Assembly: GCA_035772405.1 (NCBI GenBank)
Contig: JAYKKM010000373.1
Coordinates: 919,501-983,500, forward strand
DNA from: Chrysogorgia sp. JL179-B06
Lineage: Eukaryota; Cnidaria; Anthozoa; Scleralcyonacea; Chrysogorgiidae
Reading direction: 5' to 3'
DNA length: 64,000 nucleotides
Positions 21,990-35,200 of the stretch are shown here, piece after piece. Position 1 is the stretch's first letter; every line of letters begins with the position of its first letter. Position numbers and translations under genes: made by a program. A model generated the notes under the pieces. The model worked only from the letters and a program-made list of their open reading frames with translations, was not told the origin of the DNA and did not search any database.

Positions 21990-24900
21990 GACGAGCAAAT
22001 ACAAGGCATTGACTAGCAAATACAAGGCATCAACGAGCAAATACAAGGCATTGAATAGCAAATACAAGGCATCAACGAGCAAATACAAGGCATTGACGAG
22101 CAAATACAAGGCATTGACGAGCAAATACAAGGCATTGACGAGCAAATAGAAGGCATTGACTAGCAAATACAAGGCATTGACTAGCATATACAATGCATCG
22201 ACGAGCAAATACAAGGCATCGACGAGAAAATACAAGGCATTGACGAGCAAATACAAGGCATTGACGAGCAAATACAAGGGATTGACGAGCAAATACAAGG
22301 CATTGACGAGCAAATACAAGGCATCAACGAGCAAATACAAGGCATTAACGAGCAAATACAAGGCATTGACGAGCAAATACAAGTCATTGACGAGCAAATA
22401 CAAGGCATCAACGAGCAAATACAAGACATTGAATAGCAAATACAAGGCATCAACGAGCAAATACAAGGCATTGACGAGCAAATACAATGCATTGACGAGC
22501 AAATACAAGGCATTGACTAGCAAATACAAGGCATCAACGAGCAAATACAAGGCATTGACTAGCAAATACAAGGCATTGACGAGCAAATACAAGGCATTGA
22601 CGAGCAAATACAAGGTATTGAGGAGCAAATACAAGGCATTGACTAGCAAATACAATGCATCGACGAGCAAATACAAGGCATCGACGAGCAAATACAAGGC
22701 ATTGACGAGCAAATACAAGGCATTGACCAGCAAATACAAGGCATTGACGAGCAAATACAAGGGATTGACGAGCAAATACAAGGCATTGACGAGCAAATAC
22801 AAGGCATCAACGAGCAAATACAAGGCATTAACGAGCAAATACAATACATTGACGAGCAAATACAAGGCATTGACTAGCAAATACAAGGCATCAACGAGCA
22901 AATACAAGGCATTGAATAGCAAATACAAGGCATTGACGAGCAAATACAAGTCATTGACGAGCAAATACAAGGCATCAACGAGCAAATACAAGACTTTGAA
23001 TAGCAAATACAAGGCATCAACGAGCAAATACAAGGCATTGACGAGCAAATACAATGCATTGACGAGCAAATACAAGGCATTGACTAGCAAATACATGGCA
23101 TCAACGAGCAAATACAAGGCATTGACTAGCAAATACAAGGCATTGACGAGCAAATACAAGGCATTGACGAGCAAATACAAGGTATTGAGGAGCAAATACA
23201 AGGCATTGACTAGCAAATACAATGCATCGACGATCAAATACAAGGCATTGACGAGCAAATACAATGCATTGACGAGCAAATACAAGGCATTGACTAGCAA
23301 ATACATGGCATCAACGAGCAAATACAAGGCATTGACTAGCAAATACAAGGCATTGACGAGCAAATACAAGGCATTGACGAGCAAATACAAGGTATTGAGG
23401 AGCAAATACAAGGCATTGACTAGCAAATACAATGCATCGACGAGCAAATACAAGGCATCGACGAGCAAATACAAGGCATTGACGAGCAAATACAAGGCAT
23501 TGACGAGCAAATACAAGGCATTGACCAGCAAATACAAGGCATTGACGAGCAAATACAAGGCATCAATGAGCAAATACAAGACTTTGAATAGCAAATACAA
23601 GGCATCAACGAGCAAATACAAGGCATTGACGAGCAAATACAATGCATTGACGAGCAAATACAAGGCATTGACTAGCAAATACAAGGCATCAACGAGCAAA
23701 TACAAGGCATTGACTAGCAAATACAAGGCATTGACGAGCAAATACAAGGCATTGACGAGCAAATACAAGGTATTGAGGAGCAAATACAAGGCATTGACTA
23801 GCAAATACAATGCATCGACGAGCAAATACAAGGCATCGACGAGCAAATACAAGGCATTGACGAGCAAATACAAGGCATTGACCAGCAAATACAAGGCATT
23901 GACCAGCAAATACAAGGCATTGACGAGCAAATACAAGGCATTGACTAGCAAATACAAGTCATTGACTAGCAAATACAAGGCATTGACTTGCAAATACAAG
24001 GCATCGACGAGCAAATACAAGGCATTGACGAGCAAATACAAGGCATTGACTAGCAAATACAAGGCATTGACTAGCATATACAATGCATCGACGAGCAAAT
24101 ACAAGGCATCGACGAGAAAATACAAGGCATTGACGAGCAAATACAAGGCATTGACGAGCAAATACAAGGGATTGACGAGCAAATACAAGGCATTGACGAG
24201 CAAATACAAGGCATCAACGAGCAAATACAAGGCATTAACGAGCAAATACAATACATTGACGAGCAAATACAAGGCATTGACTAGCAAATACAAGGTATCA
24301 ACGAGCAAATACAAGGCATTGGCTAGCAAATACAAGGCATTGACGAGCAAATACAAGTCATTGACGAGCAAATACAAGGCAACAACGAGCAAATACAAGA
24401 CATTGAATAGCAAATACAAGGCATCAACGAGCAAATACAAGGCATTGACGAGCAAATACAATGCATTGACGAGCAAATACAAGGCATTGACTAGCAAATA
24501 CAAGGCATCAACGAGCAAATACAAGGCATTGACTAGCAAATACAAGGCATTGACGAGCAAATTCAAGGCATTGACGAGCAAATACAAGGTATTGAGGAGC
24601 AAATACAAGGCATTGACTAGCAAATACAATGCATCGACGAGCAAATACAAGGTATCGACGAGCAAATACAAGGCATTGACGAGCAAATACAAGGCATTGA
24701 CGAGCAAATACAAGGCATTGACCAGCAAATACAAGGCATTGACGAGCAAATACAAGGCATTGACGAGCAAATACAAGGCATTGACCAGCAAATACAAGGC
24801 ATTGACGAGCAAATACAAGGGATTGACGAGCAAATACAAGGCATTGACGAACAAATACAAGGCATCAACGAGCAAATACAAGGCATTAACGAGCAAATAC

Positions 24901-26077
24901 AATACATTGACGAGCAAATACAAGGCATTGACGAGCAAATACAAGGTACTGACTAGCAAATACAAGGCATTGACGAGCAAATACAATGCATTGACGAGCA
25001 AATACAGGGCATTGACGAGCAAATACAAGGCCTTGAATAGCAAATACAAGGCATTGACGAGCAAATACAAGACATCGACGAGCAAATACAAGGCATCAAC
25101 GAGCAAATACAAGGCATCAACGAGCAAATACAAGGCATTAAATAGCAAATACAAGGCATCAACGAGCAAATACAAGGCATTGACGAGAAAATGCAATGCA
25201 TTGACGAGCAAATACAAGGCATTGACGAGCAAATACAAGGCCTTGAATAGCAAATACAAGGCATTGACGAGCAAATACAAGGCATCGAGGAGCAAATACA
25301 AGGCATCAACGAGCAAATACAAGGCATCAACGAGCAAACACAAGGCATTAAATAGCAAATACAAGGCATTGACTAGCAAATACTATGCATCGACGAGCAA
25401 ATACAAGGCATCGACGAGCAAATGCAAGGATTGACTGGCAAAAAAAGGCAAAGACGAGCAAATACAAGGCATGAACGAGTTTACAAGGCATTGGCGAGCA
25501 AATACAAGGCATTGGCGAGCAAATACAAGGCATTGACGAGCAAATACAAGCCATTGACAAGCAAATACAAGGCATCAACGAGCAAATACAAGACCTTGAA
25601 TAGCAAATACAAGGCATTGACGATCAAATACAAGGCATCAACGAGCAAATACAAGGCATCAACCAGCACATACAAGGCATCAACGAGCACATACAAGGCA
25701 TTGACGAGCAAATACAAGGCATTGACGAGCAAATACAAGGCATTGACGAGCAAATACAAGGCATTGACTAGCAAATACAAGCCATTGACTAGCAAATACA
25801 AGGCATCGACGATCAAATACAAGGCTTGACTGGAAAAAAAGGCATAGACGAGCAAATACAAGGCATGAACGAGTTTACAAGGCATTGGCGAGCAAATACA
25901 AGGCATTGACGAGCAAATACAAGGCATTGACGAGCAAATACAAGCCATTGATGAGCAAATACAAGGCATTGACGAGCAAATACAAGGCATTGACGAGCAA
26001 ATACAAGGCATTGACGAGCAAATACAAGGCATTGACTAGCAAATACAAGGCATTGACGAGCAAATACAAGGCATTAA
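21990..26077. repeat. 21-bp satellite block D
   Basis: About 4.1 kb of array in the CAAGGCATTG orientation, very regular in length: one frame on each strand stays open for over 3 kb because few units deviate from 21 bp. Recurring marker units are GGTATTGAGGAGC (near 22614, 23171, 23391, 23769, 24588), AAGTCATTGACG (near 22380, 22947, 24355) and TAGCATATACAATGC. Towards the right end, degenerate units with an A-run (TTGACTGGCAAAAAAAGG near 25431; TTGACTGGAAAAAAAGG near 25826) precede a 19-bp unit. The last unit, GGCATTAA, supplies the piggyBac target. Confidence 0.93.
26074..26077. other. TTAA target site, left copy
   Basis: TTAA at 26074-26077 and again at 28564-28567 flank the piggyBac element. 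TTAA is the invariant piggyBac target. Removing the element and one TTAA restores the satellite unit GGCATTAACGAGC. Confidence 0.95.
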
Positions 26078-26092
26078 CTCATTCATTACTGG
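26078..26092 (+). repeat. Left terminal inverted repeat of piggyBac element
   Basis: CTCATTCATTACTGG, matched exactly in inverted orientation at 28549-28563. The similarity ends after 15 bp (CTGGGTAATC versus TCCAAAATGC in the inner flanks). Confidence 0.93.
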
Positions 26093-26357
26093 CTGGGTAA
26101 TCATGGGGTCACCACTGACCCATAGATTAAATCGGTCGTTTTACCGTCGGAATTCATCGGAAAAATATAAAAATAGGCTTGATTTGAAGCTGAGAGTCTG
26201 GGCTATCTAAAGAACTGTGATTGGTCAGTTGGAAATAACAAACGCACTGATTGGCTGCCTTGTTAGGTGGCGGTTGCCAAGCACAGCGTGTCGCGCAACC
26301 TGACTTTCACTTAGGGTTCGTTTCACTGCTGAAGAGGTTTTGGAGGTTTTAGTAGAT

Positions 26358-27943
26358 ATGAATGAATGTGATAGTGATCGTGGAGGAATGTCAAGCGGAG
26401 AAGAATCGGACATCGACCACCAACTGATGGATTTCGACGAACTAACGAGGTGAGTCTAAAATATGCCACGCGGCCATGTCGGAAATATTTTTTGCATGTT
26501 TGGGAAGCGATGTAATTTTAGTCGATATCTTCATATATTGTGTTTGAAACATTGCTTATCATATCAAGAAATTGTTCGGAGATGTATCGAGAACTTTTCT
26601 TTGGTAAAAACGGTTGTGTTATGAGCAAGAAACACAAAATCGTGCGAGCGCTGCAGAGACGGATTATCAAGCGTGCTAATTCTGTGACGCATGGCCTATT
26701 GTTAGCGACAAAATTTAAATACCCCAATGGTATTTTTACATTTGAAGCCTTGTGTAGTTGTGTATTCCCAGGAAATGTCTTCTATATATAACTGAGAACA
26801 TATTTGGAGTACTAAAAGTACTATTTCACGACTGAGAGATGGAGCTATTATGCTGAATAAGATGTTGTGAAGAAACTACTTGTTAGCTAATTATTTGATA
26901 CCATTGTTTACTGCATGAGATACTTATATCATTCCTGATGCTGGTGGTGAGGTTGGAACCAGCAGTCGGGTCTGTGGTAATGGTAGGCAGGCCAGGGTTC
27001 CCCGTGGTAGGGCAAGTGGTAGGGGCCGTGGTAGGGGCCGGGGTAGGGCCCAAGCTGCGGTTCCTGTACAAGGGGGGAGGTTGGAGTTCCCAGTGGTACG
27101 GCAAGTGGTAGGGGTCGGGCTAGGGGAAGGGGCCAGGTTACGGCCCCAGCTTGGATGAGCTATGGGGACCCTGATGTTGGAAATGACATTCCAGCATTTC
27201 AGCCAACCCGCCCACCCGGAGTACACTTTGATCAGCCCACAGTTAGAGGTACCATGACCACTGCTAGTGAGTTTTTCATCTTTTTTTTAGTGTAGAAATG
27301 TTAGCTAGTATAGTAGCTCATACAAACACATATGCTTACACACACACATTGCATCAGGTACACACAGCACCTACACAAAGTCTGATGGTAGTTGGCAAGA
27401 AACTACCCCTGAAGAGATAGATAGACTAATTGCTCTTCTTCTTTATTTTGGTTTAGTGCGGGTAAATGCACAGTTTAATTATTGGAGTACTAAGTCACTA
27501 TACCATGGATTGTGGGCCCGGCCATAATGTCAAGGGATAGGTTTAGTGCTCTCATGGCCTTTTTGCATGTTGTAGACCCAAATGCCGAAGCCCCCGGGGA
27601 TAAGTTGCGGAAAGTAAATGCGTTCATCACCTATTTCAAATCCCGGTGCGTCAGTTTGTATCAGCCCAAACAGAGTGTTGCCATTGATGAACATATGGTT
27701 AAATCTAGACATAGGTCTGGCATTAGGCAGTACATCAGGGATAAGCCCACTAAGTGGGGGATAAAACTTTGGGTTTTGGCCGATAGCAGTAATAGATATA
27801 CCGTTGACTTCGACGTGTATATTGGTAGGCATGCTGCGGAAACTGTTAGTGATAAGGGCCTGGGGTATGATGTAGTTATGAAACTTATATATTATAGTTA
27901 TGCGCATATCATGAATAATTACCATATACATGATATAATATAA
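26358..27943 (+). pseudogene. piggyBac transposase pseudogene, C-terminus deleted
   Basis: An ATG at 26358 opens an acidic N-terminal exon (MNECDSDRGG, SGEESDID, MDFDELTR) ending at a good splice donor, GTGAGT, at 26450. An Arg-Gly-rich region follows at about 26985-27130, then a segment with NDIPAFQPTRPPG and TASEFFIFF (to 27289). Next come SVEMLASIVAHTNTYAY, FGLVRVNAQFNYWS, and the DDE core at 27512-27943. The core has a conserved first catalytic Asp in AIDEHM (residue 59 of that frame), KPTKWGIK, VLADS, YIGR and GLGYDVV. Frame is lost at an 8-T run (27281-27288) and again near 27505-27525. After about 27885 the protein no longer resembles the family, so the second and third catalytic Asp are absent. 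Full family members have about 500-600 residues. Confidence 0.88.
26960..27140 (+). repeat. G-rich, Arg-Gly-coding repeat within the transposase remnant
   Basis: Two imperfect copies of a segment starting GAGGTTGGA and containing GGTAGGGCAAGTGG and GGTAGGGG runs, encoding Arg-Gly repeats in two different frames. GGGG, CCGGGG and TAGGG runs near 27025-27055 could form a G-quadruplex, with one longer loop. Arg-Gly stretches occur in the variable N-terminal region of some piggyBac transposases; their role here is not known to me. Confidence 0.6.
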
Positions 27944-28020
27944 ATAATGATAACATACAATAAAAAAATTTTTTTTAAATTTAAAAAAATATTAAAAAAA
28001 TTTTTTTTTAAAAAAAATGG
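27944..28020. other. A+T homopolymer tract within the piggyBac element
   Basis: Almost purely A and T, arranged as alternating A-runs and T-runs (AAAAAAATTTTTTTT and similar), so it can fold on itself. It starts where the transposase reading frame loses family similarity, and may mark the junction of the internal deletion. Confidence 0.8.
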
Positions 28021-28548
28021 GTTATATATAAGTGGGTGGTGTGTGGAGATCCAGAAGCACAAAAATCAAAGTGCAGGAACATATATAAAGTATCATGGAC
28101 ACAATATTCTATGTATACTATTATTTTCCTGCATACATTTCAAAAAAAGACACATTTATGTGTACTATCGTTTTTGCTACATTTTGACGGTTTCGAGAAG
28201 GGTTATATAAACAGCCGTAACTTCTGTTCCTTTTATTCCTTTTCAGCCATACTTGCTGGACATGTTGCTAATAGATAAATGTAACTTTGTGGCGTTGAAT
28301 TTTTACTATACACTGCAATATGTGGAACACAGATAAGTTCATGCCTAAATTTTGAAGCCACATTTTTATAATTTATGCTAAATTATGCAAATTTATGGCA
28401 AAATGTACTGGTTTTTTTTAAAAATAAATTACAATTTTGAAAGCTTATTCAATAAGCTTAAAAACGAGGTATAGCTTGTTTTGTACTTGTGGACACTTGT
28501 TGAGAAACAAGCCGAGGGAGAGGTGCACTCAATTTATGGCATTTTGGA
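28021..28548. other. Non-coding right part of the piggyBac element
   Basis: About 530 bp without satellite and without a frame that I recognise. It is A+T-rich, with several related short segments (TTTATAATTTATGC, AAATTATGCAAATTTATGGC) near 28367-28397. Presumably the transposon 3' UTR and subterminal DNA. Confidence 0.6.
28441..28459. repeat. Perfect short palindrome near the right piggyBac end
   Basis: AAGCTTATT and its complement AATAAGCTT separated by a single C. It lies about 90 bp inside the right terminus. Subterminal inverted repeats can be transposase binding sites in this family; that role here is inference. Confidence 0.7.
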
Positions 28549-28563
28549 CCAGTAATGAATGAG

Positions 28564-31500
28564 TTAACGAGCAAATACAAGGCACCAACCAGCACATACA
28601 AGGCATCAACGAGCACATACAAGGCATTGACGAGCAAATACAAGGCATTGACGAGCAAATACAAGGCATTGACGAGCAAATACAAGGCATTGACGAGCAA
28701 ATACAAGGCATTGACTAGCAAATACAAGGCATTGACTAGCAAATACAATGCATCGACGAGCAAATACTAGGCATCGACGAGCAAATACAAGGCATTGACG
28801 AGCAAGTACAAGGCATTGACGAGCAAATACAAGGCATTGACCAGCAAATACAAGGTATTGAGGAGCAAATACAAGGCATTGTCTAGCAAATACAATGCAT
28901 CGACGAGCAAATACAAGGCATCGACGAGCAAATACAAGGCATTGACGAGCGAATACAAGGCATTGACGAGCAAATACAAGGCATTGACCAGCAAATACAA
29001 GGCATTGACGAGCAAATACAAGGCACTGACTAGCAAATACAAGGCATTGACGAGCAAATACAATGCATTGACGAGCAAATACAAGGCATTGACGAGCAAA
29101 TACAAGGCCTTGAATAGAAAATACAAGGCATTGACGAGCAAATACAAGACATCGACGAGCAAATACAAGGCATCAACGAGCAAATACAAGGCATCAACGA
29201 GCAAATACAAGGCATTAAATAGCAAATACAAGGCATCAACGAGCAAATACAAGGCATTGACGAGCAAATGCAATGCATTGACGAGCAAATACAAGGCATT
29301 GACGAGCAAATACAAGGCCTTGAATAGCAAATACAAGGCATTGACGAGCAAATACAAGGCATCGACGAGCAAATACAAGGCATCAACGAGCAAATACAAG
29401 GCATCAACGAGCAAATACAAGGCATTAAATAGCAAATACAAGGCATCAACGAGCAAATACAAGGCATTGACGAGCAAATGCAATGCATTGACTAGCAAAT
29501 ACAAGGCATTGACTAGCAAATACAAGGCATTGACGAGCAAATACAAGGCATTGACGAGCAAATAGAAGGCATCGTCGAGCAAATACAAGGCATTGACGAG
29601 CAAATACAATGCATTGACGAGCAAATACAAGGCATTGACTAGCAAATACTATGCATCGACGAGCAAATACAAGGCATCGACGAGCAAATGCAAGGATTGA
29701 CTGGCAAAAAAAGGCATAGACGAGCAAATACAAGGCAAGAACGAGTTTACAAGGCATTGGCGAGCAAATACAAGGCATTGGCGAGCAAATACAAGGCATT
29801 GACGAGCAAATACAAGCCATTGACGAGCAAATACAAGGCATCAACGAGCAAATACAAGACCTTGAATAGCAAATACAAGGCATTGACGATCAAATACAAG
29901 GCATCAACGAGCAAATACAAGGCATTGACGAGCAAATACAAGGCATTGACGAGCAAATACAAGGCATTGACTAGCAAATACAAGGCATTGACGAGCAAAT
30001 ACAAGGCATTAACGAGCAAATACAAGGCACCAACCAGCACATACAAGGCATCAACGAGCACATACAAGGCATTGACGAGCAAATACAAGGCATTGACGAG
30101 CAAATACAAGGCATTGACGAGCAAATACAAGGCATTGACTAGCAAATACAAGGCATTGACTAGCAAATACAATGCATCGACGAGCAAATACTAGGCATCG
30201 ACGAGCAAATACAAGGCATTGACGAGCAAGTACAAGGCATTGACGAGCAAATACAAGGCATTGACCAGCAAATACAAGGTATTGAGGAGCAAATACAAGG
30301 CATTGTCTAGCAAATACAATGCATCGACGAGCAAATACAAGGCATCGACGAGCAAATACAAGGCATTGACGAGCGAATACAAGGCATTGACGAGCAAATA
30401 CAAGGCATTGACCAGCAAATACAAGGCATTGACGAGCAAATACAAGGCACTGACTAGCAAATACAAGGCATTGACGAGCAAATACAATGCATTGACGAGC
30501 AAATACAAGGCATTGACGAGCAAATACAAGGCCTTGAATAGCAAATACAAGGCATTGACGAGCAAATACAAGACATCGACGAGCAAATACAAGGCATCAA
30601 CGAGCAAATACAAGGCATCAACGAGCAAATACAAGGCATTAAATAGCAAATACAAGGCATCAACGAGCAAATACAAGGCATTGACGAGCAAATGCAATGC
30701 ATTGACGAGCAAATACAAGGCATTGACGAGCAAATACAAGGCCTTGAATAGCAAATACAAGGCATTGACGAGCAAATACAAGGCATCGACGAGCAAATAC
30801 AAGGCATCAACGAGCAAATACAAGGCATCAACGAGCAAATACAAGGCATTAAATAGCAAATACAAGGCATCAACGAGCAAATACAAGGCATTGACGAGCA
30901 AATGCAATGCATTGACTAGCAAATACAAGGCATTGACTAGCAAATACAAGGCATTGACGAGCAAATACAAGGCATTGACGAGCAAATAGAAGGCATCGTC
31001 GAGCAAATACAAGGCATTGACGAGCAAATACAATGCATTGACGAGCAAATACAAGGCATTGACTAGCAAATACTATGCATCGACGAGCAAATACAAGGCA
31101 TCGACGAGCAAATGCAAGGATTGACTGGCAAAAAAAGGCATAGACGAGCAAATACAAGGCAAGAACGAGTTTACAAGGCATTGGCGAGCAAATACAAGGC
31201 ATTGGCGAGCAAATACAAGGCATTGACGAGCAAATACAAGCCATTGACGAGCAAATACAAGGCATCAACGAGCAAATACAAGACCTTGAATAGCAAATAC
31301 AAGGCATTGACGATCAAATACAAGGCATCAACGAGCAAATACAAGGCATCAACCAGCACATACAAGGCATCAACGAGCACATACAAGGCATTGACGAGCA
31401 AATACAAGGCATTGACGAGCAAATACAAGGCATTGACGAGCAAATACAAGGCATTGACTAGCAAATACAAGGCATTGACTAGCAAATACAATGCATCGAC

Positions 31501-32260
31501 GAGCAAATACAAGGCATCGACGAGCAAATACAAGGCCTTGAATAGCAAATACAAGGCATTGACGAGCAAATACAAGGCATCGACGAGCAAATACAAGGCA
31601 TCAACGAGCAAATACAAGGCATCAACGAGCAAATACAAGGCATTAAATAGCAAATACAAGGCATCAACGAGCAAATACAAGGCATTGACGAGCAAATGCA
31701 ATGCATTGACTAGCAAATACAAGGCATTGACTAGCAAATACAAGGCATTGACGAGCAAATACAAGGCATTGACGAGCAAATAGAAGGCATCGTTGAGCAA
31801 ATACAAGGCATTGACGAGCAAATACAATGCATTGACGAGCAAATACAAGGCATTGACTAGCAAATACAATGCATCGACGAGCAAATACAAGGCATCGACG
31901 AGCAAATACAAGGATTGACTGGCAAAAAAAGGCATAGACGAGCAAATACAAGGCAAGAACGAGTTTACAAGGCATTGGCGAGCAAATACAAGGCATTGGC
32001 GAGCAAATACAAGGCATTGACGAGCAAATACAAGCCATTGACGAGCAAATACAAGGCATCAACGAGCAAATACAAGACCTTGAATAGCAAATACAAGGCA
32101 TTGACGATCAAATACAAGGCATCAACGAGCAAATACAAGGCATCAACCAGCACATACAAGGCATCAACGAGCACATACAAGGCATTGACGAGCAAATACA
32201 AGGCATTGACGAGCAAATACAAGGCATTGACGAGCAAATACAAGGCATTGACTAGCAAAT
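28564..32260. repeat. 1,424-bp higher-order repeat
   Basis: Copy 1 (28564-30008) and copy 2 (30009 to about 31430) share the same variant order at an offset of 1,424 bp, except that copy 1 has one extra 21-bp unit near its start. The largest frames within the two copies translate with only a single residue changed. A third, shortened copy follows, with the A-run marker at 31914, 793 bp after the previous one at 31121. Markers inside each copy are CACCAACCAGCACATAC, TTGTCTAGC, and TTGACTGGCAAAAAAAGG. Confidence 0.88.
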
Positions 32261-35200
32261 ACAAGGCATTGACTAGCAAATACAATGCATTGACGAGCAA
32301 ATACAAGGCATCGACGAGCAAATACAAGGCATCGACGAGCAAATACAAGGCATTGACGAGCAAATACAAGGCATTGACGAGCAAATACAAGGCATTGACT
32401 AGCAAATACAAGGCATTGACGAGCAAATACAAGGCATCAACGAGCAAATACAAGGCATCAACGAGCAAATACGAGGCATCAACGAGCAAATACAAGGCAT
32501 CAACGAGCAAATACATGGCATCAACGAGCAAATACAAGGCATTGACGAGCAAATACAAGGCATTGACGAGCAAATAGAAGGCATTGACTAGCAAATACAA
32601 GGCATTGACTAGCATATACAATGCATCGACGAGCAAATACAAGGCATTGACGAGCAAATTCAAGGCATTGACGAGCAAATACGAGGCATTGACGAGCAAA
32701 TACAAGGGATTGACGAGCAAATACAAGGCATTGACGAGCAAATACAAGGCATCAACGAGCAAATACAAGGCATTAACGAGCAAATACAATACATTGACGC
32801 AAATACAAGGCATTGACTAGCAAATAGAAGGCATTGACCAGCAAATACAAGGCATTGACTAGCATATACAATGCATCGACGAGCAAATACAAGGCATCGA
32901 CGAGAAAATACAAGGCATTGACGAGCAAATACAAGGCATTGACGAGCAAATACAAGGGATTGACGAGCAAATACAAGGCATTGACGAGCAAATACAAGGC
33001 ATCAACGAGCAAATACAAGGCATTAACGAGCAAATACAATACATTGACGAGCAAATACAAGGCATTGACTAGCAAATACAAGGCATCAACGAGCAAATAC
33101 AAGGCATTGACTAGCAAATACAAGGCATTGACGAGCAAATACAAGTCATTGACGAGCAAATACAAGGCATCAACGAGCAAATACAAGGCACTGAATAGCA
33201 AATACAAGGCATCAACGAGCAAATACAAGGCATTGACGAGCAAATACAATGTATTGACGAGCAAATACAAGGCATTGACTAGCAAATAGAAGGCATCAAC
33301 GAGCAAATACAAGGCATTGACTAGCAAATACAATGCATTGACCAGCAAATACAAGGCATTGACGAGCAAATACAAGGTATTGAGGAGCAAATACAAGGCA
33401 TTGACTAGCAAATACAATGCATCGACAAGCAAATACAAGGCATTGACTAGCAAATACAAGGCATTGAAGAGCAAATACAAGGCATTGACGAGCAAATAGA
33501 AGGCATCAACGAGCAAATACAAGGCATTGACGAGCAAATACAATGCATTGACGAGCAAATACAAGGCATTGACTAGCAAATACTATGCATCGACGAGCAA
33601 ATACAAGGCATCGACGAGCAAATACAAGGCTTGACTGGAAAAAAAAGGCATAGACGAGCAAATACAAGGCATCGACGAGCAAATACAATGCATCAACGAG
33701 CAAATACAAGGCATCAGCGAGCAAATACAAGGCATTAAATAGCAAATACAAGGCATCAACCAGCAAATACAAGGCATTGACGAGCAAATACAATGCATTG
33801 ACTAGCAAATACAAGGCATTGACTAGCAAATACAAGGCATTGACGAGCAAATACAAGGCATTGACGAGCAAATAGAAGGCATCATCGAGCAAATACAAGG
33901 CATTGACGAGCAAATACAATGCATTGACGAGCAAATACAAGGCATTGACTAGCAAATACTATGCATCGACGAGCAAATACAAGGCATCGACGAGCAAATA
34001 CAAGGCTTGACTGGAAAAAAAAAGGCATAGACGAGCAAATACAAGGCATGAACGAGTTTACAAGGCATTGGCGAGCAAATACAAGGCATTGACGAGCAAA
34101 TACAAGGCATTGACGAGCAAATACAAGCCATTGACGAGCAAATACAAGGCATCAACGAGCAAATACAAGACCTTGAATAGCAAATACAAGGCATTGACGA
34201 TCAAATACAAGGCATCAACGAGCAAATACAAGGCATCAACCAGCACATACAAGGCATCAACGAGCACATACAAGGCATTGACGAGCAAATACAAGGCATT
34301 GACGAGCAAATACAAGGCATTGACGAGCAAATACAAGGCATTGACTAGCAAATACAAGGCATTGACTAGCAAATACAATGCATTGACGAGCAAATACAAG
34401 GCATCGACGAGCAAATACAAGGCATCGACGAGCAAATACAAGGCATTGACGAGCAAATACAAGGCATTGACGAGCAAATACAAGGCATTGACCAGCAAAT
34501 ACAAGGCATTGACGAGCAAATACAAGGCATCAACGAGCAAATACAAGGCATCAACGAGCAAATACAAAGCATCAACGAGCAAATACAAGGCATCAACGAG
34601 CAAATACATGGCATCAACGAGCAAATACAAGGCATTGACGAGCAAATGCAAGGCATTGACGAGCAAATAGAAGGCATTGACTAGCAAATACAAGGCATTG
34701 ACTAGCATATACAATGCATCGACGAGCAAATACAAGGCATTGACGAGCAAATAGAAGGCATAGACGAGCAAATACAAGGCATTGACGAGCAAATACAAGG
34801 GATTGACGAGCAAATACAAGGCATTGACGAGAAAATACAAGGCATCAAGCGCAAATACAAGGCATTAACGAGCAAATACAATACATTGACGCAAATACAA
34901 GGCATTGACTAGCAAATAGAAGGCATTGACCAGCAAATGCAAGGCATTGACTAGCATATACAATGCATCGACGAGCAAATACAAGGCATCGACGAGAAAA
35001 TACAAGGCATTGACGAGCAAATACAAGGCATTGACGAGCAAATACAAGGCATCAACGAGCAAATACAAGGCATCAACGAGCAAATACAAGGCATCAACGA
35101 GCAAATACAAGGCATCAACGAGCAAATACAAGGCATTGACTAGCAAATACAAGGCATTGACGACCAAATACAAGTCATTGACGAGCAAATACAAGGCATC

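Larger units (their letters stand above)
26078..28563 (+). mobile_element. piggyBac-family DNA transposon, non-autonomous
   Basis: A 2,486-bp element with perfect 15-bp terminal inverted repeats: CTCATTCATTACTGG at 26078-26092 and its complement at 28549-28563, each abutting TTAA. A 6-bp stem GGGTCA/TGACCC lies just inside the left end (26106-26121), and a perfect palindrome AAGCTTATT-C-AATAAGCTT lies near the right end (28441-28459). Inside are the remains of a transposase gene on the plus strand. Ends look intact, so it could be moved by a transposase acting in trans if one exists, but it cannot make its own. Confidence 0.94.

Noticed and set aside
21945..25434. Overlapping reading frames of more than 1,000 codons on both strands (heptads LLVNALY and YKALTSK)
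   Set aside because: A 21-bp period keeps frame and the monomer has no stop in these frames, so length alone is not evidence of coding. There are no domains, no splice structure, and the two frames are antisense to each other.
26225..26413. Minus-strand frame of 62 codons at the left of the piggyBac element
   Set aside because: It overlaps the acidic first exon, which has a good start and splice donor on the plus strand; no motif supports the minus frame.
27530..27931. Minus-strand frame of 133 codons opposite the transposase core
   Set aside because: It is the antisense of a region with a clear piggyBac DDE similarity on the plus strand.
27947..28278. Small plus-strand frames in the right half of the piggyBac element
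   Set aside because: They are composed of A+T-rich low-complexity sequence with no recognisable motif, downstream of the decayed transposase.
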